This document shows, one piece after another, positions 17,824-25,247 of a stretch of DNA of 64,000 nt. Origin of the DNA: Terriglobia bacterium (lineage in GTDB: Bacteria; Acidobacteriota; Vicinamibacteria; Vicinamibacterales; CAVVIG01); NCBI GenBank assembly GCA_020073005.1, contig JAIQFX010000044.1:21047-85046 (forward strand), in the 5' to 3' direction. Both the position numbers and the translations under genes were made by a program. The notes beneath the pieces were generated by a model, which worked only from the letters and a program-made list of their open reading frames with translations, made no database searches and was not told the DNA's origin. Each line of letters opens with the position of its first letter. Position 1 is the first letter of the stretch.

Positions 17824-18530
17824 TCCTGCCGGTAGTCGTTCTGGCCGGCGGCCTGGCCAGGCGCTTGGGGCCTGTGACGGAACGTATTCCAAAGTCGCTC
17901 GTGGACGTTGCTGGCGAACCGTTTGCCGTCCGCCAGATCGAATTGTTGAGCCGCCACGGGCTCACCGACATCACGTTCCTGGTCGGTCACCTTGGCGAGA
18001 TGATCGCTGACCGCCTGGGCGACGGCAGCCGATGGAATGTGCGCGTGAGCCACGTGTTCGACGGCCCACGTCCGCTGGGCACCGGGGGGGCGATTTGCAG
18101 AGCGCTGCCCGCGCTGGGCGATTCGTTCTTCGTGCTCTACGGTGATTCGTACCTGGAGTGCGATTACGATGCGATCGAGCGGGCGTTCCTCGCGAGCGAC
18201 AAGCGCGGCCTGATGACCGTCTACCGCAACGAGAATCGGCTGGATCGCAGCAACGTTCTCTATGCCGATGGCCGCATCGCTCGCTACGACAAGCAGCACC
18301 GCACGCCGGATATGCGGCACATCGATTATGGCCTTGGCGCCTTCCGGAAATCTGCGTTCGCCGGCCGCGGCGAGGAGGCCTTCGACCTCGTCACCGTCTA
18401 CCAGGATCTGCTCGCGAACGACGATCTTGCCGGGTTCGAAGTGCCGGACCGCTTCTACGAGATCGGCTCACCCGAAGGTCTCGAAGAGACCCGGGCGTAT
18501 CTTGCTGCGAAGGGAATCGTCGCTCGATGA
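17820..18530 (+). CDS. hddC: Sugar-phosphate nucleotidyltransferase, heptose-1-phosphate guanylyltransferase-like
   Basis: 236 residues. PVVVLAGGLARRLGPVTERIPKSLVDVAG is the nucleotide-binding signature of the GT-A nucleotidyltransferases, and FVLYGDSYLECD provides the metal-binding Asp. HIDYGLGAFRKSAF and a C-terminal EIGSPEGL segment are typical of the short HddC and RmlA-like enzymes. In this cluster it should couple GTP to heptose-1-phosphate to give the GDP-activated heptose. The frame is open upstream but ATG 17820 overlaps the kinase stop and begins directly before the first strand. Confidence 0.83.
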   Translation: MILPVVVLAGGLARRLGPVTERIPKSLVDVAGEPFAVRQIELLSRHGLTDITFLVGHLGEMIADRLGDGSRWNVRVSHVFDGPRPLGTGGAICRALPALGDSFFVLYGDSYLECDYDAIERAFLASDKRGLMTVYRNENRLDRSNVLYADGRIARYDKQHRTPDMRHIDYGLGAFRKSAFAGRGEEAFDLVTVYQDLLANDDLAGFEVPDRFYEIGSPEGLEETRAYLAAKGIVAR

Positions 18531-19159
18531 GCTACGCCAGACAACATCTTGACGAAACGGCCCGCGTGATCGCCGGCCTCGACGCGATGGAAATCGAGAA
18601 GATGGTCACGTTGCTGGTCGATTTGCGTGCGCGCGGGGGCCGCCTCTTCTTTCTGGGTGTCGGCGGCAGCGCCGCCAACTGTTCGCATGCGGTGAACGAC
18701 TTCAGGAAGATCGCTGGAATCGAAGCGTACACACCCGTCGACAACGTGTCCGAGTTGACGGCTCGCACGAACGACGAGGGATGGGAGCACGTCTTTGCAG
18801 CCTGGTTGAAGGGCAGTCGCCTGCAGGCGAAGGACATGGTGTTCGTCTTCTCAGTCGGCGGCGGCAGCCTCGAGCGCAACATCAGCCCGAACATTGTGCT
18901 CGCCCTCCAGTACGCGCGGCAGGTGGGTTCGCAGATCGTAGGCGTCGTCGGACGCGACGGCGGTTACACCGCGCAGGTGGCACACGCCTGCGTGATCGTG
19001 CCGACGGTCAATCCGGACACCATCACCCCGCACACGGAAGCGTTTCAGGCGGTCGTGTGGCACCTCCTCGTCTCGCATCCCGCGCTCAAGGCGGCGCAGA
19101 CAAAATGGGAATCGACGTCGGCCGTCGTCGCGCCGTCTTCCTCGACAGAGACGGCGTAA
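18527..19159 (+). CDS. gmhA: SIS-domain phosphoheptose isomerase-like
   Basis: 210 residues. GVGGSAANCSHAVNDFRK is the sugar-phosphate binding loop of GmhA-type isomerases, and VFSVGGGS is the second SIS motif. GmhA converts sedoheptulose-7-phosphate to D-glycero-D-manno-heptose 7-phosphate, the entry reaction to GDP-heptose. The segment TITPHTEAFQAVVWH near the C-terminus carries Glu/His residues where GmhA has its catalytic His. The last 18 codons overlap the next gene in another frame. A more distant SIS role is possible, but the neighbours argue for heptose. Confidence 0.8.
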   Translation: MSYARQHLDETARVIAGLDAMEIEKMVTLLVDLRARGGRLFFLGVGGSAANCSHAVNDFRKIAGIEAYTPVDNVSELTARTNDEGWEHVFAAWLKGSRLQAKDMVFVFSVGGGSLERNISPNIVLALQYARQVGSQIVGVVGRDGGYTAQVAHACVIVPTVNPDTITPHTEAFQAVVWHLLVSHPALKAAQTKWESTSAVVAPSSSTETA

Positions 19160-19665
19160 TCAACCGCGCCGTCGTGCGCGATGGAAAGCCGCATCCGCCA
19201 ACAGACGCCGATCACGTCGACGTGCTCCCGGGCGTCGCTGCGGCGTTGGGACGCCTGAAGGCCGCCGGATACCTGCTGATCGTGGTCACCAACCAACCTG
19301 ACGTGGCGCGCGGCACACAATCCCGCGAAGCGGTCGAAGCGATTCACGCGCGTCTGGCCTCGGAGTTGCCGATCGACGACTTCCGGGCCTGTTATCACGA
19401 CGATCGTGATGCCTGTGCGTGTAGAAAGCCGAAGCCCGGACTCATCATTGATGCGGCACTCGCCCATGGCGTGGACTTGCGGGAGAGCGTCATGGTTGGA
19501 GACCGCTGGCGCGACATCGAAGCCGGCCGGCGGGCCGGCTGCCAGACAGTGTTCGTGAACCACGAGTACGAGGAACGGAAGCCGGAGAAACCGGATGCCG
19601 TCGTGGGGGCGCTCGAAGAAGCTGCGACGTGGATCCTCTCAGATCCTGGGGGCCGGCCTTCATGA
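19105..19665 (+). CDS. gmhB: HAD phosphatase, D-glycero-D-manno-heptose 1,7-bisphosphate 7-phosphatase-like
   Basis: 186 residues. AVFLDRDGVINR is HAD motif I with both catalytic Asp. VVTNQPDVARG carries motif II, CRKPKPGLI contributes the zinc-binding Cys and the motif III Lys, and MVGDRWRDIEAGRRAG is motif IV. Length and zinc-type Cys (DACACRKP) match GmhB. The only plausible start, ATG 19105, gives an unusually long overlap of 55 nt with the isomerase gene. Removing the C7 phosphate of heptose bisphosphate places it between the kinase and the guanylyltransferase in the pathway. Confidence 0.87.
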   Translation: MGIDVGRRRAVFLDRDGVINRAVVRDGKPHPPTDADHVDVLPGVAAALGRLKAAGYLLIVVTNQPDVARGTQSREAVEAIHARLASELPIDDFRACYHDDRDACACRKPKPGLIIDAALAHGVDLRESVMVGDRWRDIEAGRRAGCQTVFVNHEYEERKPEKPDAVVGALEEAATWILSDPGGRPS

Positions 19666-20378
19666 AACCGCTCGATCAGTTGTCGGTGAAGATCTTCGCG
19701 GACGGAGCGGACCTGCCGGGCATGCTTGAAATGTACCGTACGCCGTTTATCAAGGGATTCACCACCAATCCGACGCTGATGAACAAGGCCGGCATTCGTG
19801 ATTATCGCGCCTTCGCGCGGCAGGTGCTGGACGCGATCCCGGACCGGCCGATCTCTTTTGAGGTGTTCTCCGACGACTTCGCTGAGATGGGGCGCCAGGC
19901 TCGTGAAATTGCCGGATGGGGCCAGAACGTTTACGTCAAGATTCCGATCACGAACACGAGGAGAGAACCCGCCTACGATCTGGTACACACACTGAGTCAC
20001 GCTGGCGTCAAGGTCAACGTCACCGCGCTAATGACGCTGGAGCAGGTCCGCGATGTTGGTTGCGCCGTCGCGGGCGGCGCACCATCGTGCGTCTCCATGT
20101 TCGCTGGACGCATCGCCGACACCGGGCGCGATCCCGTCCCTATGATGGCGACCGCGGTCGAGATGCTGCAGGTGGCACCTGAAGCCGAACTCATCTGGGC
20201 CAGTCCGCGCGAGCTGCTCAACATCTTCCACGCCGAGTCGGTCGGGTGCCACATCATCACTGTGACGAACGACATCCTGAAGAAGCTCGCAATCGTGGGA
20301 AAGGACCTCGCCGACTACTCGCTCGACACAGTGAAGATGTTCTTCGACGATGCCAGCGAGGCCGGCTTTGATCTCTAG
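19662..20378 (+). CDS. tal: Transaldolase, short TalC/FSA-like form
   Basis: 238 residues. KIFADGAD, GFTTNPTLMNKAGI, VYVKIPITN with the Schiff-base Lys, VNVTALMTLEQV and SMFAGRIADTGRDP define the small transaldolase group. The enzyme moves a dihydroxyacetone unit between sugar phosphates and so interconverts erythrose-4-P plus fructose-6-P with sedoheptulose-7-P plus glyceraldehyde-3-P. Its start overlaps the gmhB stop, so it is translated with the heptose genes. A dedicated supply of sedoheptulose-7-P to GmhA is the natural reading. Confidence 0.87.
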   Translation: MKPLDQLSVKIFADGADLPGMLEMYRTPFIKGFTTNPTLMNKAGIRDYRAFARQVLDAIPDRPISFEVFSDDFAEMGRQAREIAGWGQNVYVKIPITNTRREPAYDLVHTLSHAGVKVNVTALMTLEQVRDVGCAVAGGAPSCVSMFAGRIADTGRDPVPMMATAVEMLQVAPEAELIWASPRELLNIFHAESVGCHIITVTNDILKKLAIVGKDLADYSLDTVKMFFDDASEAGFDL

Positions 20379-20396
20379 GAACCGAAGACTCCTCAG

Positions 20397-21839
20397 GTGA
20401 CATCGCCGGCACATTTCGAAGTGTCCTGGCGCGTCGTCGCTGCACTCGTGCTGGCTTCGTGGGGAGCGCTCACCTTCGGAGCGGTGTACCCCTGGGCATT
20501 CCTACCGCTGTTTGCGGGATGTGCAGTCGTCGGTACCGCGACGATGCTGCAGCGCACGGGCGGCGGAAGGACGGAAATACTTCTCGCGGCTTCGTTGGCT
20601 GTTGTCGTCGTGGCCATCGGCGTGCAACTCATTCCCCTACCTGTCGAGAGCGTGCGCTGGCTCAGTCCGGAAACCGACGTGTTCCTGCGGCGCTACGAAA
20701 TCAGCTATCCCGGATCGCTGCAGTATCATCCGCTCTCGATCAAACCGCACGTGACAGTTCTCGCCCTGATGGCGACTGCGGCTCTGGGCGTGTTGCTGGT
20801 CGGACTGGCGCGCACGCTCACGCGCGACGATATCCTGCAGATTCCCCGTGGCGTGAGCATCCTTGGTGTCGTGCTCGCGGTTGTGGGCGTGGCGCAGAAG
20901 GCCATGTGGAACGGCAAGATCTACGGCTTCTGGACGCCGATCGACGTGGGCGATTCGTTCGGTCCGTTCGTCAACCGCAACCACTTCGCGGGCTGGATGC
21001 TGATGGCGCTGCCACTCGTGGTCGGTTACTTCGCCGCGCGCGTGGCTCGCGGGATGCGACAGGTCAAGCCAGGCTGGAGAAACCGCCTGGTCTGGTTCTC
21101 GTCCGCTGATGCGAGCGAGACGATACTGGTGGGCTTCGCCGTGCTCCTGATGGCGCTCGCCCTGACGCTGACCACGTCGAGATCCGGCATGCTGGGCCTG
21201 CTGGCGGCCTTGGTCATCTCGGGATGGTTCGTCGCGCGGCGGCAGGCCACAGGTTCTCGACGGGTGATCGCAGGGGGCTACCTGATGTTCGTGGCGCTCG
21301 TGGCCGCAGGCTGGACCGGCTTCGATCGGATTGCCGCTCGCTTCGCCGAAGGCAACGCCGCTGATGCCGGTGGCCGTCTGGGAATCTGGGGCGATACGTG
21401 GCGTCTGGCCAGCCGGTTTCCGATCGCGGGCACCGGCCTCAACACCTTCGGTGTGGCCACGCTCTTCTACCAGACGGGTGATCTGAAGGAACACTTCGCG
21501 GAGGCGCACAACGATTACCTTCAACTCCTGGCTGAAGGCGGAGCGCTCGTGTGCATCCCGGCGGCCCTCGCGATCCTCGCCTTCGCGTGGACTGTCCATC
21601 GTCGATTCCGCGAGGTGTCCGTCGAGAGCTCCGACTACTGGATCCGGGTCGGAGCCGTCACTGGTATTCTGGCGATCGCGCTGCAGGAGTTCAGCGACTT
21701 CAGCTTGCAGATGCCCGGCAACGCGGTGCTCTTCTGTGTGCTGCTCGCAGTCGCCGTTCGCCATTCGGGGCCGGGACGCCGGATCTCCGCACGGGCCTGG
21801 ACGCCCGCACACAACTCTGCAAATTGTGAAGGTGCATGA
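20397..21839 (+). CDS. O-antigen ligase/polymerase family membrane protein
   Basis: 480 residues with about ten hydrophobic segments spread over the whole length. The central periplasmic region contains NRNHFAGWMLMALPLVVGY, a TLTTSRSGMLGL helix and the conserved FAEAHNDYLQLLAEGG motif of the Wzy_C (WaaL/Wzy) family, where the His is catalytic in ligases. It should either polymerise lipid-linked repeat units or transfer the polymer to an acceptor in the periplasm. The GTG start lies 18 nt after the transaldolase stop. No Wzx flippase is seen in this window; it must be elsewhere or upstream. Confidence 0.85.
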   Translation: MTSPAHFEVSWRVVAALVLASWGALTFGAVYPWAFLPLFAGCAVVGTATMLQRTGGGRTEILLAASLAVVVVAIGVQLIPLPVESVRWLSPETDVFLRRYEISYPGSLQYHPLSIKPHVTVLALMATAALGVLLVGLARTLTRDDILQIPRGVSILGVVLAVVGVAQKAMWNGKIYGFWTPIDVGDSFGPFVNRNHFAGWMLMALPLVVGYFAARVARGMRQVKPGWRNRLVWFSSADASETILVGFAVLLMALALTLTTSRSGMLGLLAALVISGWFVARRQATGSRRVIAGGYLMFVALVAAGWTGFDRIAARFAEGNAADAGGRLGIWGDTWRLASRFPIAGTGLNTFGVATLFYQTGDLKEHFAEAHNDYLQLLAEGGALVCIPAALAILAFAWTVHRRFREVSVESSDYWIRVGAVTGILAIALQEFSDFSLQMPGNAVLFCVLLAVAVRHSGPGRRISARAWTPAHNSANCEGA

Positions 21840-22152
21840 ATTGCAGCAGTGTCCCCGATGCCGGTCGCAGGAGATTCATTGCTCGCGCTCGAAAACCAGA
21901 TGGGAGATGTGGCGGAAAGCGATCACCGGCAAGCGACCTTACCGCTGTCGAGCCTGCGGATGGCGCGGGTGGGGGGTCGATCCTGGCCCCAAGTTCGATG
22001 CCCTTCAAGTTGAACTCGCCACACGCGCGCTTGCCCCGGAACCCCCGAATCTCAAGGGCACCGCGCTCGCGCCGCAAGAGAGCACGTCTGTCGTCGACCT
22101 GAAGGAACTCGATTCCTTCGCGAGCAGCAGGCAGAAGCCGGACTCAGACTGA
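21832..22152 (+). CDS. Small zinc-ribbon-like protein, paralogue 1
   Basis: About 106 residues of unknown function. Two CxxC pairs (CPRC near residue 8 and CRAC near residue 38) flank a basic stretch RSKTRWEMWRKAITGKRPYR, followed by GWRGWGVDPGPKF. The layout suggests one zinc ribbon. The gene at 22230 encodes the same pattern, so this is a tandem duplication. The start is GTG 21832 or GTG 21826, overlapping the end of the O-antigen ligase gene; no clear ribosome site is visible. The C-terminus is polar and variable. Confidence 0.65.
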   Translation: MHELQQCPRCRSQEIHCSRSKTRWEMWRKAITGKRPYRCRACGWRGWGVDPGPKFDALQVELATRALAPEPPNLKGTALAPQESTSVVDLKELDSFASSRQKPDSD

Positions 22153-22229
22153 ACGCAGGCCTTCTCACGCTATATATAGATGTTGCCCATTCCCCGTGGT
22201 AGTCTAAAGACGACCATAAAGTGCTTTTA

Positions 22230-22508
22230 ATGACCGAATGTCCAAAATGCGGGTCCGCGGAGGTTCATCGTTCTCGGGCCCGAAATACGTGGGAGCAGTG
22301 GCGCAAGACAGTCACGAGCAGGCGGCCGTATCGATGTCACGCCTGCAACTGGCGTGGCTGGGCCGCCGACAGTGGGCCGCGATTCCCTCAAAGTGAAGTT
22401 GACTACGCCAACCGCTCGTTGAGCCCACGACATCCCAATCTCGAGGACGCGGATCTCGACCGCCTGGATTATTCAGAACCCGCCGGCCGCAAAACGGAAG
22501 TGAGCTAG
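22230..22508 (+). CDS. Small zinc-ribbon-like protein, paralogue 2
   Basis: 92 residues of unknown function. CPKC, RARNTWEQWRKTVTSRRPYR, CHAC and NWRGWAADSGPRF line up one for one with paralogue 1 at 21832-22152. ATG 22230 is preferred to GTG 22221 because it gives the same short lead before the first CxxC. The 77-bp spacer before it is AT-rich (TATATATAG at 22171-22179) and may hold its own promoter. Role unknown; nucleic-acid or regulatory binding is suggested only by the zinc ribbon and basic middle. Confidence 0.68.
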   Translation: MTECPKCGSAEVHRSRARNTWEQWRKTVTSRRPYRCHACNWRGWAADSGPRFPQSEVDYANRSLSPRHPNLEDADLDRLDYSEPAGRKTEVS

Positions 22509-22515
22509 CTGCTCG

Positions 22516-23247
22516 TTGCCCCTTCGCATCGCATTCGACCTCGACGGCGTCCTCGCGGACATGGACACCGAGCTCGTCCGCCACGCCGAGGCCCTCTTCG
22601 GCGAGCCGATGACGCGCAAACTCGAAGAGCGCACGGCCGATGCCGAAGATCCCGCCAAGCCCGGCGACGCGAAAACAGCCGTCGACGATGTGCCGGTCAG
22701 TACGCGCCTGCACATGACCGCGCGCCAGACGCGACGGCTGTGGCAACACGTCGGGTCGATCAACGGCTTCTGGGAAGGCTTGAAAGAAATCGAACCGGGT
22801 ACCGTTGCACGGCTGGCCGCCGTCGCCGCCGATCGCCGCTGGGAAGTCATCTTCCTCACCAAGCGGCCGGACACGGTCGGCGCCATCGCCCAGGTCCAGA
22901 GCCAGCGCTGGCTCGAGGCGAAAGGCTTCGCACTGCCCAGCGTCTACGTCGTTCAGGGATCGCGAGGGCTCATCGCCGCCGCGCTGCACCTGGACATCGT
23001 CGTCGACGACCGCCCCGAGAATTGCCTCGACGTCGTCGTCGACTCGAAAGCGCGCGCGATTCTCGTCTGGCGCGACGATGAGAAGAACCTGCCGGCCACG
23101 GCGCGTCGCCTGGGAATCGGCGCCGTGAAGACCGTCGCCGAGTGCCTGGATATCCTGACGAAAGTCGACTCGCCGGAAGGCGATCAGCCTGGCATCATGG
23201 CGCGCGTGATGAAACTGCTCGGCCTAAACGAAACCGCCCGCGTCTAG
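22516..23247 (+). CDS. HAD-superfamily phosphatase, 5'-nucleotidase-like
   Basis: 243 residues. IAFDLDGVLADMD is HAD motif I. An alpha-helical cap follows, VIFLTKRPDTVG matches motif II of the NT5C/deoxyribonucleotidase group, and DIVVDDRPENCLDVV is motif IV. The start is TTG 22516, 7 nt after the preceding stop. The 3' end overlaps the convergent Dabb gene by 24 nt. It is probably a soluble nucleotidase or sugar phosphatase; the exact substrate is not deducible. Confidence 0.75.
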   Translation: MPLRIAFDLDGVLADMDTELVRHAEALFGEPMTRKLEERTADAEDPAKPGDAKTAVDDVPVSTRLHMTARQTRRLWQHVGSINGFWEGLKEIEPGTVARLAAVAADRRWEVIFLTKRPDTVGAIAQVQSQRWLEAKGFALPSVYVVQGSRGLIAAALHLDIVVDDRPENCLDVVVDSKARAILVWRDDEKNLPATARRLGIGAVKTVAECLDILTKVDSPEGDQPGIMARVMKLLGLNETARV

Positions 23248-23580
23248 CGCACTAAGCCCCGCCTCTCCCACCTCGAAGTCGTACACCCACGCTGAACTGA
23301 ACGACAGACCGAACCGCGCGCCGAGCTCCGCGTGCGAGGGATGCCGGAGGTACGTCTGCACGCCGGCGACATCGTCGAACTCGATGACGGCGATGTAATC
23401 GGCGGCGTCGGGCGTGCCGTGCTCGTACCCGGCGCCGTGCGTGACGCGCTTGCCGACACGCACGCCGCGCACGGTCGGAATCTCGCGGACGGCCCGCTTG
23501 AACGCGTCCACGAACGCCGTCCGATCGGCGGGCGCGAGATCAGGTTTGCGCTTCATCAAAACGACATGCCAGAGCATCAC
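23224..23580 (-). CDS. Stress-responsive Dabb (alpha/beta barrel) domain protein
   Basis: 118 residues. WHVVLMKRKPDL, VDAFKRAVREIPTVRGVRVG, DYIAVIEFDDVAGVQTYLRHPSH and AELGARF match the dimeric ferredoxin-like Dabb family throughout its length. Family members are small cytoplasmic proteins of unclear or enzymatic role. The start ATG 23580 (or 23577) overlaps the stop of the YdcF-like gene upstream, so the two are co-transcribed. Its stop lies inside the convergent HAD gene. Confidence 0.8.
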   Translation of the reverse strand: MMLWHVVLMKRKPDLAPADRTAFVDAFKRAVREIPTVRGVRVGKRVTHGAGYEHGTPDAADYIAVIEFDDVAGVQTYLRHPSHAELGARFGLSFSSAWVYDFEVGEAGLSALDAGGFV

Positions 23581-24356
23581 TCACTCCGATACCAGCCGCG
23601 CCACCAGTAGTACGGAATCCCAATCAGCTCGTGGACGACGCCGTTGCTGAACTCCAGGCCGGCGCGCGACGGCTCCAGCCAGTCTGCCCAGGAGTCCTGA
23701 AAGTACGCATTGGGCGCGATTGCAGGGATCGCCTTGATTCCCTGTGCATGAAATACTCCCAGCGAGCGACGCATGTGCACGTCAGACGTGACGAGCACCA
23801 CATGCTCGATGCCGCGCTCGCGCAGCATCTCCGCGATGATGACGGCTTCGTCGTGCGTGTCGCGCGAATCATTCTCGACGAGGATGCGCGACGGCGAGAC
23901 GCCAAGGCCGACCAGGAGATCGCGCATCATCGTGCCGCTCGGCACCTTGGCGCGTTCCGTCGGAAGGTTGCCCCCCGAACTGACGATGACCGCATCCGGC
24001 AGCAGCCGCGCCACACGCGCGGCCTCGAGTGTCCGCGCGGCGCTGGATTCGTTGGACACGCCGAGCCGCTGATGCTCAAAGCCGGAGACCGTGATGCCGC
24101 CGCCGCCGAGCAGCACGATGGCCGTCCGCCCCGCCGGCACATCGGCCTTCGTGAACTCGTGATACCCGGCGGCGAGGACGCGCGTGACGCCGGCGGGAAC
24201 GGCATACACGCTCGCGACGCCGAACCAGATCACGACAGCCAGCAGACAACGACGCGGCCACAGCGATCGCGGACGGATTAGTCCGAGCACGGCGACGACC
24301 AGCATCGCCGTCAGGCATCCGTTGATTGTGAAGAGGAACGAAACGACTCGAGACAT
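23577..24356 (-). CDS. YdcF/ElyC/SanA-like DUF218 membrane protein
   Basis: 259 residues. Two N-terminal membrane helices (about residues 5-27 and 35-55) are followed by the DUF218 domain: AIVLLGGGG, a long acidic loop with VENDSRDTHDEAVI, and HVVLVTSDVHMRRSLGVF. Members such as ElyC and SanA act in envelope polysaccharide or peptidoglycan maintenance. The C-terminal LIGIPYYWWRGW is typical of this size class. It lies in an operon with the Dabb gene. Confidence 0.82.
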   Translation of the reverse strand: MSRVVSFLFTINGCLTAMLVVAVLGLIRPRSLWPRRCLLAVVIWFGVASVYAVPAGVTRVLAAGYHEFTKADVPAGRTAIVLLGGGGITVSGFEHQRLGVSNESSAARTLEAARVARLLPDAVIVSSGGNLPTERAKVPSGTMMRDLLVGLGVSPSRILVENDSRDTHDEAVIIAEMLRERGIEHVVLVTSDVHMRRSLGVFHAQGIKAIPAIAPNAYFQDSWADWLEPSRAGLEFSNGVVHELIGIPYYWWRGWYRSE

Positions 24357-24368
24357 CGAGCGCGCGTC

Positions 24369-24938
24369 CTAACTGTGCTCGGGGGGCTCGTCGTCGCGCT
24401 TCTTGCGCGGCCAGCTCTGCGTGGGCCCGGTGTGTGGGCGGAACGGCTTGCGCCCGCTCGTGGAATTCTTACCCTGCCACGGTTTTCGCGGTCCTCCCGG
24501 GCCAGCGGGTTTGCCCTGGGCTCCGCCGAGAGGTTTGCCCTGCCAGGGTCTTCTTTGAGCCCGCGGCCCGGTCGGCTTCGTCTGCCACGGGCGATCGCCA
24601 GACGGCTTTGCTGGCTTTCCTGACCAGGCCCGTTTGTCGCCGCGCGGCGGCTTGCCGCTCCACGGTCGATCGCGTCGCGTTGGACCCGGCGGTTTCGGTG
24701 TCCACGGACGCGCCTCGCGCGGCGGACCGAGTTTCTCGCGATCGGCGCGCAGGTCCGGTTTGTCCGACCACGCACGCTCCGGCCGATTCTTTTTCTTGAA
24801 CCGATCGCGCGGATCCTTGTGCGCGCCGCCCGGCCGCCAGTCGCGGCCGCGCTTCTCCATCGGCGGCTTCGGTCGCTGCTTCGCCGCGAGCTCGGCCTCC
24901 GGCGAGTCCCACACCTTGCCACGAGCGAACCACTTCAT
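24369..24938 (-). CDS. Arg/Lys/Pro/Trp-rich repeat protein
   Basis: 189 residues if it starts at the ATG at 24938, whose N-terminus MKWFARGKVWDSPEAEL looks like a real start. The frame is open to 24998, but that part overlaps the divergent promoter and palindrome. After GRDWRPGGAHKDPRDRFKKK the chain consists of seven degenerate units of about 12 residues, each with a core like RPW(S/T/Q)xKP: RAWSDKP, RPWTPKP, RPWSGKP, RAWSGKP, RPWQTKP, RPWQGKP, RKPWQGK. It is strongly basic and predicted disordered, with no signal peptide. Nucleic-acid or ribosome association is a guess. Confidence 0.6.
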   Translation of the reverse strand: MKWFARGKVWDSPEAELAAKQRPKPPMEKRGRDWRPGGAHKDPRDRFKKKNRPERAWSDKPDLRADREKLGPPREARPWTPKPPGPTRRDRPWSGKPPRGDKRAWSGKPAKPSGDRPWQTKPTGPRAQRRPWQGKPLGGAQGKPAGPGGPRKPWQGKNSTSGRKPFRPHTGPTQSWPRKKRDDEPPEHS

Positions 24939-24984
24939 GACGACGTTCGTGCTCTTGCGCTGGAGCCGCGCCGATGTCGATGGA

Positions 24985-24999
24985 CATGTGCTGCACATG
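24985..24999. promoter_or_regulatory. Perfect palindrome upstream of toxin-antitoxin genes, probable operator
   Basis: CATGTGC, one central T, then GCACATG: 7-bp arms without mismatch, ending 17 bp before the RHH antitoxin ATG and 46 bp upstream of the divergent repeat-protein start. RHH antitoxins normally repress their own operon by binding such short palindromes. Confidence 0.5.
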
Positions 25000-25016
25000 C
25001 AAAATATCCTGATTGC

Positions 25017-25247
25017 ATGTCACGCATGATTCAGCTGCGGGATGTTCCCGATGCGCTGCACCGGACGCTGAAGGCCCGCGCGGCGCTGGCCGGCATGTCG
25101 CTCTCGGACTATCTTCTGGCGGAGATTCGTCACGTCGCCGAGCGGCCAACACTCAGCGAACTGCGCCAACGTCTACAGCGACGCGAGCGCATCACGCTGC
25201 CGCAGCCGGCCGCCCGCGCCGTTCGCGCCGAACGGGACGCCCGGTGA
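25017..25247 (+). CDS. FitA/VapB-like ribbon-helix-helix antitoxin
   Basis: 76 residues. MIQLRDVPDALHRTLKARAA is the RHH beta strand plus first helix and GMSLSDYLLAEI the second helix, followed by a C-terminal toxin-binding tail (LSELRQRLQRRE). It should bind DNA as a dimer and neutralise the PIN protein encoded next, whose GTG start overlaps its stop by 4 nt. The ATG at 25017 or 25026 may be used. A palindrome at 24985-24999 is the likely operator. Confidence 0.85.
   Translation: MSRMIQLRDVPDALHRTLKARAALAGMSLSDYLLAEIRHVAERPTLSELRQRLQRRERITLPQPAARAVRAERDAR

Noticed and set aside
22165..22210. Promoter before the second zinc-ribbon gene
   Set aside because: TATATA is present but no -35 at 16-18 bp fits; noted only as an AT-rich leader.
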